Below, piece by piece: positions 1 through 7,515 of a stretch of DNA of 64,000 bases (position 1 is its first letter; each line of letters opens with the position of its first letter). The translations under genes and the position numbers were made by a program. Source of the stretch: Streptomyces kaniharaensis (GTDB lineage Bacteria > Actinomycetota > Actinomycetes > Streptomycetales > Streptomycetaceae); assembly GCF_009569385.1 (NCBI RefSeq), contig NZ_WBOF01000015.1, positions 1-64,000 of the forward strand, read 5' to 3'. The notes below the pieces were generated by a model. It was not told where the DNA came from and searched no databases. It saw only the letters and a program-made list of their open reading frames with translations.

Positions 1-231
1 GAGCACGAGCGCGGTCAACAGGAGGCGTCGGCGCGGCCAGCGGGCGGTGAGCGTGGCCAGCACCGGAGCCAGCAGCGCGTAGCCGAGCGCGAAGACGGTG
101 ACCAGCTGGCCCGCGGCGGGCACGGACACCCCCAGGTCGGCGGAGACCGGCCCGAGGATGCCGGCGACGACCATCGAGTCGGTCCCCATGGCGAAGGTGC
201 CGAGGGCGAGCAGGAGCAGGCGGACGGGCAC
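1..231 (-). CDS. MFS transporter, N-terminal part (runs off the left edge)
   Basis: The minus strand encodes the first 77 residues of a major facilitator superfamily permease, read from a GTG at 231 (VPVRLLLLALGTFAMGTDSM...). It shows a first hydrophobic helix, a GPVSADLGVSVPAAGQLVTVFALGYALLAP segment typical of helices 1-2 of drug-efflux MFS proteins, then RWPRRRLLL, the basic loop after helix 2. The rest lies outside the window. It is divergent from the ArsR-type regulator at 317, and the intergenic palindrome makes it the likely target: probably an inducible exporter of an unknown small molecule. The family call is firm. Substrate and exact start are inferred, since no clear Shine-Dalgarno sequence precedes the GTG. 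Confidence 0.75.
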   Translation of the reverse strand, partial: MPVRLLLLALGTFAMGTDSMVVAGILGPVSADLGVSVPAAGQLVTVFALGYALLAPVLATLTARWPRRRLLLTALVL

Positions 232-247
232 GGGACGGACCCCCGAT

Positions 248-315
248 TGTTTGATGGATGGGCAACAGTTTGATGCTCGTCAAACACTCGATGATTGGTG
301 GATGATTGTCAAACC
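248..315. promoter_or_regulatory. Palindromic operator between MFS and ArsR genes
   Basis: The divergent intergenic region holds a perfect interrupted palindrome, GTTTGA-N6-TCAAAC, at 268-285. Matching half-sites flank it: TGTTTGATGG at about 249 and TGTCAAACC at 307-315. This is the kind of repeated inverted site bound by dimeric ArsR/winged-helix repressors, and it overlaps the regulator's own start region. Autoregulation plus control of the MFS gene is inferred from layout only. Confidence 0.6.
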
Positions 316-316
316 A

Positions 317-691
317 ATGTCCGACCCCGACTCCGACCCCGACACCCGAGGACCGAGCGCCATGCCCGAAGACGAGCGGCTTCCCCAGCCCGCCACCGCC
401 GACATCGACCTCGTCACCGTGCTGCACGCCCTCGGCGACCCGGTCCGCATGCGTCTGCTCCTCAGCTACGCCGACGGCGCCGAGCACTCCTGCGCCCCCC
501 GCGACCTCGGCCTGGAGCACCTGCACAAGTCGACCGTCTCCCACCACATGCGCGTCCTGCGCGAGGCCGGCGTCACGACCACCCGCGTCGCCGGACGCAA
601 CCGCTTCGTCAGCCTGCGCCGCACTGACCTCGACACCCGCTTCCCCGGCCTGCTCGACGCCCTCCTGTCCGCCGCTCCGCCGCAGCCCTGA
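317..691 (+). CDS. ArsR-family winged-helix transcriptional regulator
   Basis: A 124-residue protein (MSDPDSDPD...). After an acidic N-terminus comes a compact HTH: DLVTVLHALGDPVRMRLLLSYADG, a spacer with Cys (EHSCAPRDL), then the recognition helix HKSTVSHHMRVLREAGVTTTRVAGRNRFVSLR, whose K-S-T-V-S-H-H and beta-wing are classic ArsR features. Such proteins are dimeric repressors released by a ligand or metal. With only one obvious Cys, an organic inducer is as likely as a metal. In-frame ATGs at 302 and 361 are alternatives; 317 is a compromise because no site has a good RBS. It is divergent from the MFS gene and lies beside the GTTTGA palindrome. Confidence 0.85.
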   Translation: MSDPDSDPDTRGPSAMPEDERLPQPATADIDLVTVLHALGDPVRMRLLLSYADGAEHSCAPRDLGLEHLHKSTVSHHMRVLREAGVTTTRVAGRNRFVSLRRTDLDTRFPGLLDALLSAAPPQP

Positions 692-789
692 GCCGCACCC
701 GCTCGCACCGGGCAGGGCGGCAACGGCGGTACGCAGCCGTGCCGAGGTCCTCAGCTGCACCAGCGGGATTCCCACCGATGCGCGGACCA

Positions 790-1068
790 GGGCGCGCAGC
801 CGCCGACGGTGGCGGACTGGTCGGCACCGCCCTGCGCCCGGTCCAGGGCAGCGACCGCATCGCCCGGTGCCTGATCCACATCGCCGACAAAGCCCCTGGG
901 CTCACGCTCCTGGAACGGACCGTCAACGGCCAGCCCGGCCTGGTCGCCCAGCATGCCGGCGTCACCGCGACCGTGGCGGCGTTCAGCCTCTCCGCCGGAC
1001 GCATCACCCACATCTGGGCGGTCCGCAACCCGGAGAAACTCCGCCGTGGACCGAGAACGACCAGAGCT
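790..1068 (+). pseudogene. Remnant of an ECF sigma factor (SigJ/ECF41-like) C-terminus
   Basis: The frame reads GGGLVGTALRPVQGSDRIARCLIHIADKAPG...TVNGQPGLVAQHAGVTATVAAFSLSAGRITHIWAVRNPEKLR. This matches the SnoaL-like C-terminal extension of SigJ/ECF41 sigma factors, which normally ends with a variant of WAVRNPDKL. The sigma-2 and sigma-4 regions that should precede it are absent: upstream sequence is the ArsR gene and spacer. The frame then runs on past the normal end into unrelated sequence. It is therefore a leftover fragment, not a working sigma factor. Borders are approximate. Confidence 0.65.
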
Positions 1069-1156
1069 GACCCAGGGCTCCGGTCCTGGCCCCGGGCTGG
1101 CGGTCTTGACGGCCTCCGCGCGGCGCGGTGCCATGGGAGCGGGTGCAGGGGGTGCG

Positions 1157-1360
1157 ATGGATCCGGATGACGACGCGGGCCGGCCGGCCGGGGACGACGA
1201 CGAGCAGCGGAACCGGCCGCACCAGCCCGGCCCCGAGGACAGGGTGATGGTGGCGCTGTTCGGGCTGATCGTGCTGATCCTGATCCTGGTGGGAATCTTC
1301 TCCAACCTGGACGTGGACACCGGAGGCCCGACCCAGGACTGGAACACGGTGTGGCACTGA
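1157..1360 (+). CDS. Small single-pass membrane protein
   Basis: A 67-residue protein starting at an ATG preceded by a GCAGGGGG Shine-Dalgarno-like stretch. The first 30 residues are acidic and hydrophilic (MDPDDDAGRPAGDDDEQRN...). One transmembrane helix follows (MVALFGLIVLILILVGIF, about residues 31-48), then a short tail (SNLDVDTGGPTQDWNTVWH). Short acidic-head proteins with one helix are common in actinomycetes and mostly uncharacterised. No function can be assigned. It follows the sigma-factor remnant and has no obvious operon partner. Confidence 0.55.
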   Translation: MDPDDDAGRPAGDDDEQRNRPHQPGPEDRVMVALFGLIVLILILVGIFSNLDVDTGGPTQDWNTVWH

Positions 1361-1571
1361 CCATTCCATCGTCAACCAGGTGGATGTCGAGATGCCTGAC
1401 CGGCCGCGTCTGCGCGCCGTTCCTGGCAGATCCCCTGTCGCACTTCCACCGCAGATGATCGGGGCTTTACGGAACTCCGGGCAGAGCCAATTTCAGATGT
1501 CATCACAATGGCCGCCCGATTCGCGGTGGTGGTGCGCCACCGCCCGTCCGGGCCCATGCTCATGCGCGCAT

Positions 1572-1609
1572 GCCGCCGTCCTCTTCGAATAGCCGAAGAG
1601 GACGGCGGC
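1572..1609 (-). terminator. Strong intrinsic terminator hairpin
   Basis: A perfect 16-bp inverted repeat, GCCGCCGTCCTCTTCG / CGAAGAGGACGGCGGC, around a 6-nt loop. It lies 14 bp beyond the stop of the minus-strand gene ending at 1623. The stem is symmetrical, so it could also stop transcription from the left. A U-tract is absent, as is usual in streptomycetes. Confidence 0.85.
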
Positions 1610-1622
1610 GTGAGCCGGCTGG

Positions 1623-2093
1623 TCAGCCGCTGACGTGTTCCACCGTCTGGCTGTAGATGCCGACGAAGTACCAGCCGAGGCGCTGGTCGGGCGTCCCGAA
1701 GATGTAGTAGGGCTCGTTCCGGCCCGGGTAGAGCGGCCAGCGGAGGGTCACCGTCTTGTACGGGCCGCTGTAGTGGCCCTTCTCCTTGAGGAGCTTGTCC
1801 GCCTGTGTGACGTCCATGGGGAGAGGTTGCGGGATGACGACGTCCTCGAGCCAGGGCTGCCGGATGAGCTCCGGGTTCTCCAGGTCGCCCCAGGGCTTGA
1901 CCGTCTTGACGAAGACCGTGCCTTCGTCGACCCGGAAGACGAATCGCCACATGCCGATGTCGTGCACGTCCGGCGTCGGCTCGCCCTCGTTCACCCCGTC
2001 GGCCTCGTACAGCTCGGCTTCCGGGAACTGTTCGCGGGCGAGGCTCACGGCCCTTTGGAGAAGGTCAAGAAATTCCGGCTGACCGTTGAACAT
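1623..2093 (-). CDS. Uncharacterised soluble protein, 156 aa
   Basis: Starts at an ATG eight bases after a clear GAGGAG Shine-Dalgarno sequence. The protein (MFNGQPEFLDLLQRAVSLAREQFPEAELYEADGV...) is acidic, has no signal peptide or membrane segment, and is rich in aromatic residues toward the C-terminus (RWPLYPGRNEPYYIFGTPDQRLGWYFVGIYSQTV). The alternation of strands and short helices suggests a small alpha/beta fold of the kind found in contact-dependent immunity-like or SMI1-like proteins, but I do not recognise a named family. It is a single-gene unit closed by the hairpin at 1572-1609. Confidence 0.75.
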   Translation of the reverse strand: MFNGQPEFLDLLQRAVSLAREQFPEAELYEADGVNEGEPTPDVHDIGMWRFVFRVDEGTVFVKTVKPWGDLENPELIRQPWLEDVVIPQPLPMDVTQADKLLKEKGHYSGPYKTVTLRWPLYPGRNEPYYIFGTPDQRLGWYFVGIYSQTVEHVSG

Positions 2094-2406
2094 ATTGATG
2101 CTCCTCTGTACAGGAATGCGGTCGAAAACCCACTCTGCTTTGGAGGCAAGGTATTTGCCCGAATCAGAGTCACATGACCACCTTCGGCGCGCATGTCGAG
2201 ACGCGCCCCACCTGCACGGTGATCAACCGGAAGCGCCGCCATGACGCCCAGGTCGGTACCCGAGACCAGCGTGGGCACCCACCCACCCCGAAGCCACCCG
2301 GGCGACTCCGACTTCTCGGCGTGGCGCGCCAGCCGCGCCCCATGCCCGCACCGGGACCCCCGGGGCCCTCGGCGGGCCGTTCGCCGTGGCCTTGTAGGCT
2401 CCCGAC
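2094..2406. promoter_or_regulatory. Divergent intergenic region with a leaderless-type promoter
   Basis: About 310 bp between two divergent genes. On the plus strand TAGGCT at 2395-2400 resembles a -10 box and ends six bases before the ATG at 2407. That gene has no Shine-Dalgarno sequence, so a leaderless transcript is likely. Nothing else coding is supported here. Confidence 0.4.
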
Positions 2407-3126
2407 ATGGCACAGTCCGCAGAACCGACCCTGCTGGTGAGCGGGGAGCACGTACGCCAGGCTGTCGCCTGCTGCGTGGACGTCCTCGAAGACATTCCGG
2501 CGGCCCAGTGGCATGAACGGGCCGGTGGCCTGGAGTGGACGAGCTGGGAGACCGTCGAGCACGTCGCGGACGATCTGCTCACCTACGCAATGCGGTTCGG
2601 GCTTGCCCGGCCGATCGCCGTACCGCGTGTCCCGCTGCGCATCTCCAGTGATCGACCGGGTGGCCCGGCCAACGTGATCTTCGGTGACCAGGAGGCGGGG
2701 CCTCCGGGACTCCTGACCGTCGTGCAGGCCTGCGGCGGACTGCTCGCAGCCGCCGTGGACACCGCAGATCCAACTGCCTTGGCCCCGCACGTCTTTGGAG
2801 CCTCTGATCCTGAGGGCTTCGCCGCGATGGGCATCGTGGAGACTTTGGTCCACACCTACGACGTCGTCCAGGGTCTGAACCGCGCCTGGGAGCCCCCGCA
2901 GGACCTGTGCGAGCGGGTCCTCACGCGACTGTTCCCCGATGTTCCCGTCACCGGCACCGCCTGGTCGACCCTTCTGTGGGCCACCGGGCGCATCGAGACA
3001 CCCGATCGTCCCCGCCGGAAGGACTGGCGCTGGCACGGCGCACCGCTTGCCGGACGCCGACCAGTGCGGCGGCAGTCCGGCAGCGCACTGCCGACCAGCC
3101 AGCACCGGCCGCCGTCGGACGGCTGA
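2407..3126 (+). CDS. DinB-like / mycothiol-dependent maleylpyruvate isomerase family protein
   Basis: A 239-residue protein of the MDMPI/DinB-like four-helix fold. The first helix (VSGEHVRQAVACCVDVLEDI) and the GGLEWTSWETVEHVADDLLTYAMRFG segment correspond to the WTV-hub and first metal-ligand His regions. ETLVHTYDVVQGL supplies the second conserved His helix. Members use mycothiol as a thiol cofactor or are paralogues of unknown activity. The C-terminal 30 residues are basic and low in structure. The gene appears leaderless, as the ATG follows a TAGGCT box by six bases. It has no clear operon partner. The family call is good; enzymatic role and substrate are unknown. Confidence 0.8.
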   Translation: MAQSAEPTLLVSGEHVRQAVACCVDVLEDIPAAQWHERAGGLEWTSWETVEHVADDLLTYAMRFGLARPIAVPRVPLRISSDRPGGPANVIFGDQEAGPPGLLTVVQACGGLLAAAVDTADPTALAPHVFGASDPEGFAAMGIVETLVHTYDVVQGLNRAWEPPQDLCERVLTRLFPDVPVTGTAWSTLLWATGRIETPDRPRRKDWRWHGAPLAGRRPVRRQSGSALPTSQHRPPSDG

Positions 3127-3304
3127 CCGCCGCCTCGCCGGCCGCCGGCAGTTCAGGCGAACGGGTGAGGCCAAGCGGTCCGCAGATCTCGCCGCGGACG
3201 GAATGGATGTATGGGCACCGACACCCTCCCCATACGGCAACGTCGGCCTTCACGACCACGACCAGGTCGTGAGGACCGACTGTCCTGTGCCGGGTCGGGG
3301 CCCC

Positions 3305-4738
3305 TTACTGCGCCGGGCCGGGGAGCGGCAAAACGCCATACTCCATCTTGCGGATGGTGGAGATCAGGTAGCTGCCGTCGGACTGGCGTTGGAGTTTCAC
3401 GCGCGCGCTGAAGAACCCTGACTGCTGGGACCAGCCGTCCTCGGCGCGGAAGACGCAGGTGACCGGGACCTCCAACTCGACGGTGTCACCGGTGAGGTGG
3501 CTCGCGCCGTACTTCCCGTCGATCGGCGACGCCGTCGCCGTCAGCACCACCGACCAGCCCCGACGCGCCGTCATCTCGGCGGGCCAGCTGACGCCGTCGA
3601 CCGTGCAAGGGTTCAGCCCGCCGCCTTCGGCTGCCAGCTCGCGCGTCAGGTAGCGGCGGATCCGGGGCAGGACCGCCGCCGGTCCGGTGTCGCCGCGGGA
3701 GGTGTCGGTGCTGCCGGCGGTGACCGCCCAGGCGATCGCGACGGATTCCGCGTCGTGCTCGTCGACGGTCAGCGGCGGTGTCGGCGCGGCCGGTCGTTTC
3801 GCCGGATCGGTCGCCGACACGAACGTGGGACTGTAGCCGCCCGGGGCGCCGCCCACCGCGGTGCCGGGGATCTCCTGCTCCTCGCGGTCGTAGCAGGGGT
3901 TGCACCGCAGGCGCGATCCGGCTCCCTCGCTGTAGCTGGTCTCCCACCCCCTTCCCCGGGTCAGCAGGGAGGTGGTCCGCTCCCTCCGCACGCCGGAGAT
4001 GTGGAACGGCCGGTCGCCGTCCTTCAGCGTCCAGGTGCGGTGCTCGCCGTCCACCGAGCCCTCGACCGTCAGCACGTAGTCGTAGCTGTGCCGGGCCGCG
4101 AGAACGGTGAGGCTGATCACCTCGGGCTTCTGGTTCTCCAGGTAGACGTACTTGTCGGTGAAGTACGGGGCGAAGGACACCGGGCCGTAGCTGCCGATCA
4201 GCGCGACCGGGTCGGTGGCGTCCAGGTCGACCCCGAGGTCGATCTTCTCGCCCTCGCCCGGCTCGCTGCAGTCCACGACCGTGCCGGGCAGCGGGTCCCG
4301 GGGCTCGCCGACGATGGTCGCCCGCAGCCCCTCGATCGCCACGGTGTGGCCGTTGCCGGCCATCGAGATCGTGAGCGGGGACGCCCCCACGTCGGTCGCA
4401 CCCTGCGTGTGCAGCCACGTCCGGGCGGCGCCGCAGCCCGTGACGGCCGGCAGCTCGCTCGGCGTGACGACCCTCGGGACGACCGCGGTCGTGTTGGCGT
4501 CACCGTGCCCCGGCTCGTAGCGGGCGTTGAGCCTCGGACCGTCGTCGCCGTCCGCAGCGTGGAACGCGTAGTAGGTCGTGCCCGCGCCCACCAGGGCCAG
4601 TGCACACGCCACGACCACCAGCGTGCGCACCAGTCCGGGTCGTGGGCGCTGCTTCAGGGAGACGGCACCGCCCATGACCACGTCGCCGTGGATGGTGCCC
4701 CCGTTGATCACGTTCCGTGTGTTGTCCTGATCGCTCAT
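3305..4738 (-). CDS. Membrane-anchored extracytoplasmic protein with NVINGGTIHGDVV N-terminus
   Basis: A 477-residue protein from ATG 4738 (MSDQDNTRNVINGGTIHGDVVMGGAVSL...); an in-frame TTG at 4792 would add 18 residues. The N-terminal INGGTIHGDVVMGG motif occurs before membrane anchors or effector domains in many actinomycete proteins and may be a small beta-turn module. It is followed by basic residues and one transmembrane helix (LVRTLVVVACALALVGAGTTYYAF, about 38-61). The remaining 400 residues should lie outside the membrane. They carry paired Cys (GCGAARTW, DCSEPG, RCNPCYD, NPCTV, VTCVF) and beta-rich repeats. I do not recognise the ectodomain. It is a single gene with no evident partner. 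Confidence 0.75.
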   Translation of the reverse strand: MSDQDNTRNVINGGTIHGDVVMGGAVSLKQRPRPGLVRTLVVVACALALVGAGTTYYAFHAADGDDGPRLNARYEPGHGDANTTAVVPRVVTPSELPAVTGCGAARTWLHTQGATDVGASPLTISMAGNGHTVAIEGLRATIVGEPRDPLPGTVVDCSEPGEGEKIDLGVDLDATDPVALIGSYGPVSFAPYFTDKYVYLENQKPEVISLTVLAARHSYDYVLTVEGSVDGEHRTWTLKDGDRPFHISGVRRERTTSLLTRGRGWETSYSEGAGSRLRCNPCYDREEQEIPGTAVGGAPGGYSPTFVSATDPAKRPAAPTPPLTVDEHDAESVAIAWAVTAGSTDTSRGDTGPAAVLPRIRRYLTRELAAEGGGLNPCTVDGVSWPAEMTARRGWSVVLTATASPIDGKYGASHLTGDTVELEVPVTCVFRAEDGWSQQSGFFSARVKLQRQSDGSYLISTIRKMEYGVLPLPGPAQ

Positions 4739-5192
4739 TCCCACCCCGTCCGACGGCCCCGGGCCACCAACACTGCAACCCGTCGTGGACAAAGGGAAGA
4801 CGCCCGGCAGATCGGATCGGAAGCGGGTCGTCGCTTGATTGACGGTGTGTCAGATGCTCGGGGGCGGGAAGGGCTGCCGAGCCGGTCGGCAGGGGCCATA
4901 CGTAGGCGGACGGCGGGAGCGGGTACTTGCCCTCGATCAGCGGGGTGTCGGAAAGCTTCAAGTGGACGAGCGGCGAGCCGTCGATGCCGTCAGTCAGTAG
5001 CCAACTGCTGTGGGCCTGCGGCGTGTTGCCGGAAGTATCGACGGCCGCAGAGTCGTCGGCTGGGCCGGTGGCTTCGGCGGTGTGTTTGCGCGGATCGTTC
5101 GAGGATCCTGCACGCTGCGCAAAGCGGCTCCCGGCGCGCCGGACCTACGCTTTCGACCCTTGTGCCGCCCTTCAAGTCGGTTGCCGGTCGGC
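4739..5192. other. Non-coding stretch with a possible gene remnant
   Basis: About 450 bp without a convincing gene. On the minus strand, around 4840-4990, one frame reads TDGIDGSPLVHLKLSDTPLIEGKYPLPPSAYVWPLPTG, which looks protein-like but has no good start or RBS and runs into unrelated sequence. It may be the tail of a lost gene. Nothing else is visible. Confidence 0.3.
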
Positions 5193-5843
5193 TCAGAAGC
5201 CGTGGGCGGCGGCGCCGTCGCGCAGCAGGGCGAACGCCATGGCGGTCTCGGCGGTGGCCTGCCGGATGGCGTCGTTGGTGTCCTGCCCGGCGGCGAGTCG
5301 GGTCCAGGCGGAGTGGGCGAGTACCTGGCGGGCTGCCATGTACTGGGCGGCGACCAGGCGGGCGCCCACTCCGCCGTCCGGGTCGAGTGCCTCGGCGAGC
5401 GCGCGGGTGTCCGCGTCGACGTAGTCCATCAGGTGGGCGGAGAGGCTGGGCGTCTCGTAGACCAGCCGGAGGAAGGCGAGCGCCTCGGGATCGTCGGTCA
5501 GCCCGGTGTTGGGGTCGCGGGCCTCCAATCGCTCCAGGTGGTGGCGCTCCAGGGCGTCCAGCGGGGTGAGCCCCGGGGCCCGGCCGCGTACCACCCGTCC
5601 GGCTTCGCCGAGGTGGTCGGCGAATCGGTGCAGAACCAGTTCCTCCTTGCTCGCGAAGTACCGGAACAGGGTGGGCTTGGAGACCTCGGCGGCGGCGGCG
5701 ATCTCGGCCACCGAGACCTGGTCGAAGCCGCGGTCGAGGAAGAGGGCGATGGCGACGTCGGCGATGGTCTGCCGGGTGCGCTGCTTCTTCAGGGTCCGCA
5801 GACCCGGGTCTGGCTCGCTCGGACTCATGGGCCTCGGACTCAT
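5193..5843 (-). CDS. TetR/AcrR-family transcriptional regulator
   Basis: A 216-residue repressor. The N-terminal HTH is complete: RTRQTIADVAIALFLDRGFDQVSVAEIAAAAEVSKPTLFRYFASKEELVLHRF (about residues 22-75), with the hallmark helix-3 sequence SKPTLFRYFASKEEL. The rest is the all-helical ligand-binding and dimerisation domain. Its stop is at 5193, and it is divergent from the flavin monooxygenase at 5944. The 100-bp gap holds three related half-sites (5855-5898), so it very likely represses that gene and itself. Inducer unknown, possibly an aromatic substrate of the monooxygenase. An in-frame ATG five codons in (MSPSEPDP) is an alternative start. Confidence 0.9.
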   Translation of the reverse strand: MSPRPMSPSEPDPGLRTLKKQRTRQTIADVAIALFLDRGFDQVSVAEIAAAAEVSKPTLFRYFASKEELVLHRFADHLGEAGRVVRGRAPGLTPLDALERHHLERLEARDPNTGLTDDPEALAFLRLVYETPSLSAHLMDYVDADTRALAEALDPDGGVGARLVAAQYMAARQVLAHSAWTRLAAGQDTNDAIRQATAETAMAFALLRDGAAAHGF

Positions 5844-5854
5844 GGACTGATCAT

Positions 5855-5898
5855 AACCCGGGTAATTTTGTTACTCGGTTGTATTTGTTACCGGGTTG
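5855..5898. promoter_or_regulatory. TetR operator cluster
   Basis: Three similar 11-bp half-sites lie between the TetR and monooxygenase genes: AACCCGGGTAA (5856-5866), GTTACTCGGTT (5870-5880) and GTTACCGGGTT (5887-5897). The first and the other two are in opposite orientation, giving imperfect palindromes typical of TetR sites. Their position would block both divergent promoters. Confidence 0.6.
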
Positions 5899-5943
5899 CT
5901 GTTTCATGGTGTGCACCGACAACAACCGGAAGGGCGGACACAC

Positions 5944-7431
5944 ATGACGACCGTGGTGATAGTGGGGGCAGGGCCGACCGGACTGACCCTGGCGTGCGGG
6001 CTGGCCCGGCAGGGCGTCGCGGTCCGGGTCATCGAGAAGGCGCCGACGTTCCACACCAGTTCGCGCGGCAAGACGCTCAACCTGCGCAGTCTGGAGGTCC
6101 TGGCCGACCTGGGCCTGGGCGAGCGGCTCGCGGCCGCCGGCCGCACCCACCTGCCGTTCCGCAAGTACTTCGCCGGCGAGTTCGTCAACGAGACCGAGCC
6201 GTTCGCCGGCGCCCGGCCCACCGCCACCACGCCGTACGCGGCGAGCCTGTGGCTGCCGCAGACCCGCGTGGAGCGGCTGCTGCGCGAGCAGCTCGCCGAG
6301 TACGGGGTGGAGGTCGAACTCGCTACTGAGCTGGTCGACTTCCGGCAGGACGGCGCCGGAGTGGAAGTGCACCTCGCGGACGGCCGGCGGATCGCCGCCG
6401 AGTACCTGGTCGCGTGCGACGGCGGGCGCTCCACGGTGCGCAAACTGCTCGGCATCCCCTTCGTCGGCGACGGCGACCCGGAGCCGATGATGGTCTGTGG
6501 CGACGTGGAGGTCGAGGGGCTGGATCCGGGCGCCTGGCACCAGTGGTTCGGGCCGCAGGGCGTGTTCATGCTCTGCCCGTTCGAGGGCAGCCGCCGCTGG
6601 CAGCTGCAGGCGAGCCCGGAGACGGACGCCGACGGCCGGACCGTCGCCCCGTCGCTGGAGAGCTTCCAGCGGCTGGCCGCGCTGCACACCGGCCGCGCGG
6701 ACCTCAGGCTCACCAACGCCACCTGGCTGTCCACCTGGCGGGTCAACGTCCGAGTCGCCGAGCGCTACCGCGAGGGACGGGTCCTCCTGGCCGGTGACTG
6801 CGCGCACGTCCACCCCACGGCGGGCGGACTCGGCATGAACACCGGTATCCAGGACGCCTGGAACCTTGCCTGGAAGCTCGGATACGTGGTGCGCGGTCTC
6901 GCCGCAGCGGCGCTGCTGGACACCTACCAGGAGGAGCGACTGCCGATCGCCGCCTGGACGCTCGACGTCACCACCGCCGGCATGACAGCCGTCACCGACG
7001 GCATCGGCACCCCCGGCGTCGGCGTCGAGGCCGGCCGGGTGGCCGACCTCACCGGCCTCTCCCTCGGCTACCGGTGGAGCCGCATCGCCATCGACCACCT
7101 CGCCGGCCCGCTTCGGGCCGGAGACCGGGCGCCCGACGCACCCTGCACCGGCCCCGACGGCGAGCCGGCCCGTCTCTTCGACCGCTTCGCCGGCGACCAC
7201 TTCACGCTGCTCGGATTCGGCCCGGGCGCCCGCCCCGCCCTCGCCGGACTGCCCGACCACGTCCGGCCCGTGCCGCTCGACGATCCCGACGGCGCGGCCC
7301 GCCAGGCGTACGGAATCACCGGGGACGCCCTCGTCCTCGTCCGGCCCGACAACCACGTCGCCCTCACCGCCCCGGCGACCGCCCGCGAGGACGTGCTCGC
7401 CTACCTGACGGCCCTCAACGCCGACGAGTGA
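5944..7431 (+). CDS. FAD-dependent aromatic monooxygenase (PheA/TfdB-type)
   Basis: A 495-residue class A flavoprotein monooxygenase. The dinucleotide-binding motif is at the N-terminus (VVIVGAGPTGLTLACGLARQGVAVRVIEKAP). The DG motif region reads VACDGGRSTVRKLLGIPF and the GD motif reads GRVLLAGDCAHVHPTAGGLGMNTGIQDAWNLAWKL. The C-terminal 120 residues form the thioredoxin-like extension of phenol-hydroxylase relatives (DHFTLLGFGPGARPAL...VLVRPDNHVAL). Such enzymes hydroxylate aromatic rings using NAD(P)H and O2, either in catabolism or in polyketide tailoring. The ATG at 5944 follows GGAAGGGCGG. It is controlled by the divergent TetR gene and stands alone. The family is certain, the substrate unknown. 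Confidence 0.9.
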   Translation: MTTVVIVGAGPTGLTLACGLARQGVAVRVIEKAPTFHTSSRGKTLNLRSLEVLADLGLGERLAAAGRTHLPFRKYFAGEFVNETEPFAGARPTATTPYAASLWLPQTRVERLLREQLAEYGVEVELATELVDFRQDGAGVEVHLADGRRIAAEYLVACDGGRSTVRKLLGIPFVGDGDPEPMMVCGDVEVEGLDPGAWHQWFGPQGVFMLCPFEGSRRWQLQASPETDADGRTVAPSLESFQRLAALHTGRADLRLTNATWLSTWRVNVRVAERYREGRVLLAGDCAHVHPTAGGLGMNTGIQDAWNLAWKLGYVVRGLAAAALLDTYQEERLPIAAWTLDVTTAGMTAVTDGIGTPGVGVEAGRVADLTGLSLGYRWSRIAIDHLAGPLRAGDRAPDAPCTGPDGEPARLFDRFAGDHFTLLGFGPGARPALAGLPDHVRPVPLDDPDGAARQAYGITGDALVLVRPDNHVALTAPATAREDVLAYLTALNADE

Positions 7432-7453
7432 GCCGTGACGCAGCCCGGGAAAG

Positions 7454-7475
7454 GCTCCGCCCTTCGGGGCGGAGC
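7454..7475. terminator. Bidirectional terminator with TTCG tetraloop
   Basis: GCTCCGCCC-TTCG-GGGCGGAGC, a 9-bp GC stem closed by a stable UUCG loop, sits between the convergent monooxygenase (ends 7431) and MMPL (ends 7516) genes. It can serve both. Confidence 0.8.
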
Positions 7476-7515
7476 AGGGGCAGCGCCGCCCGCCCCTGAC
7501 GCCCCGGCAGGCCGC

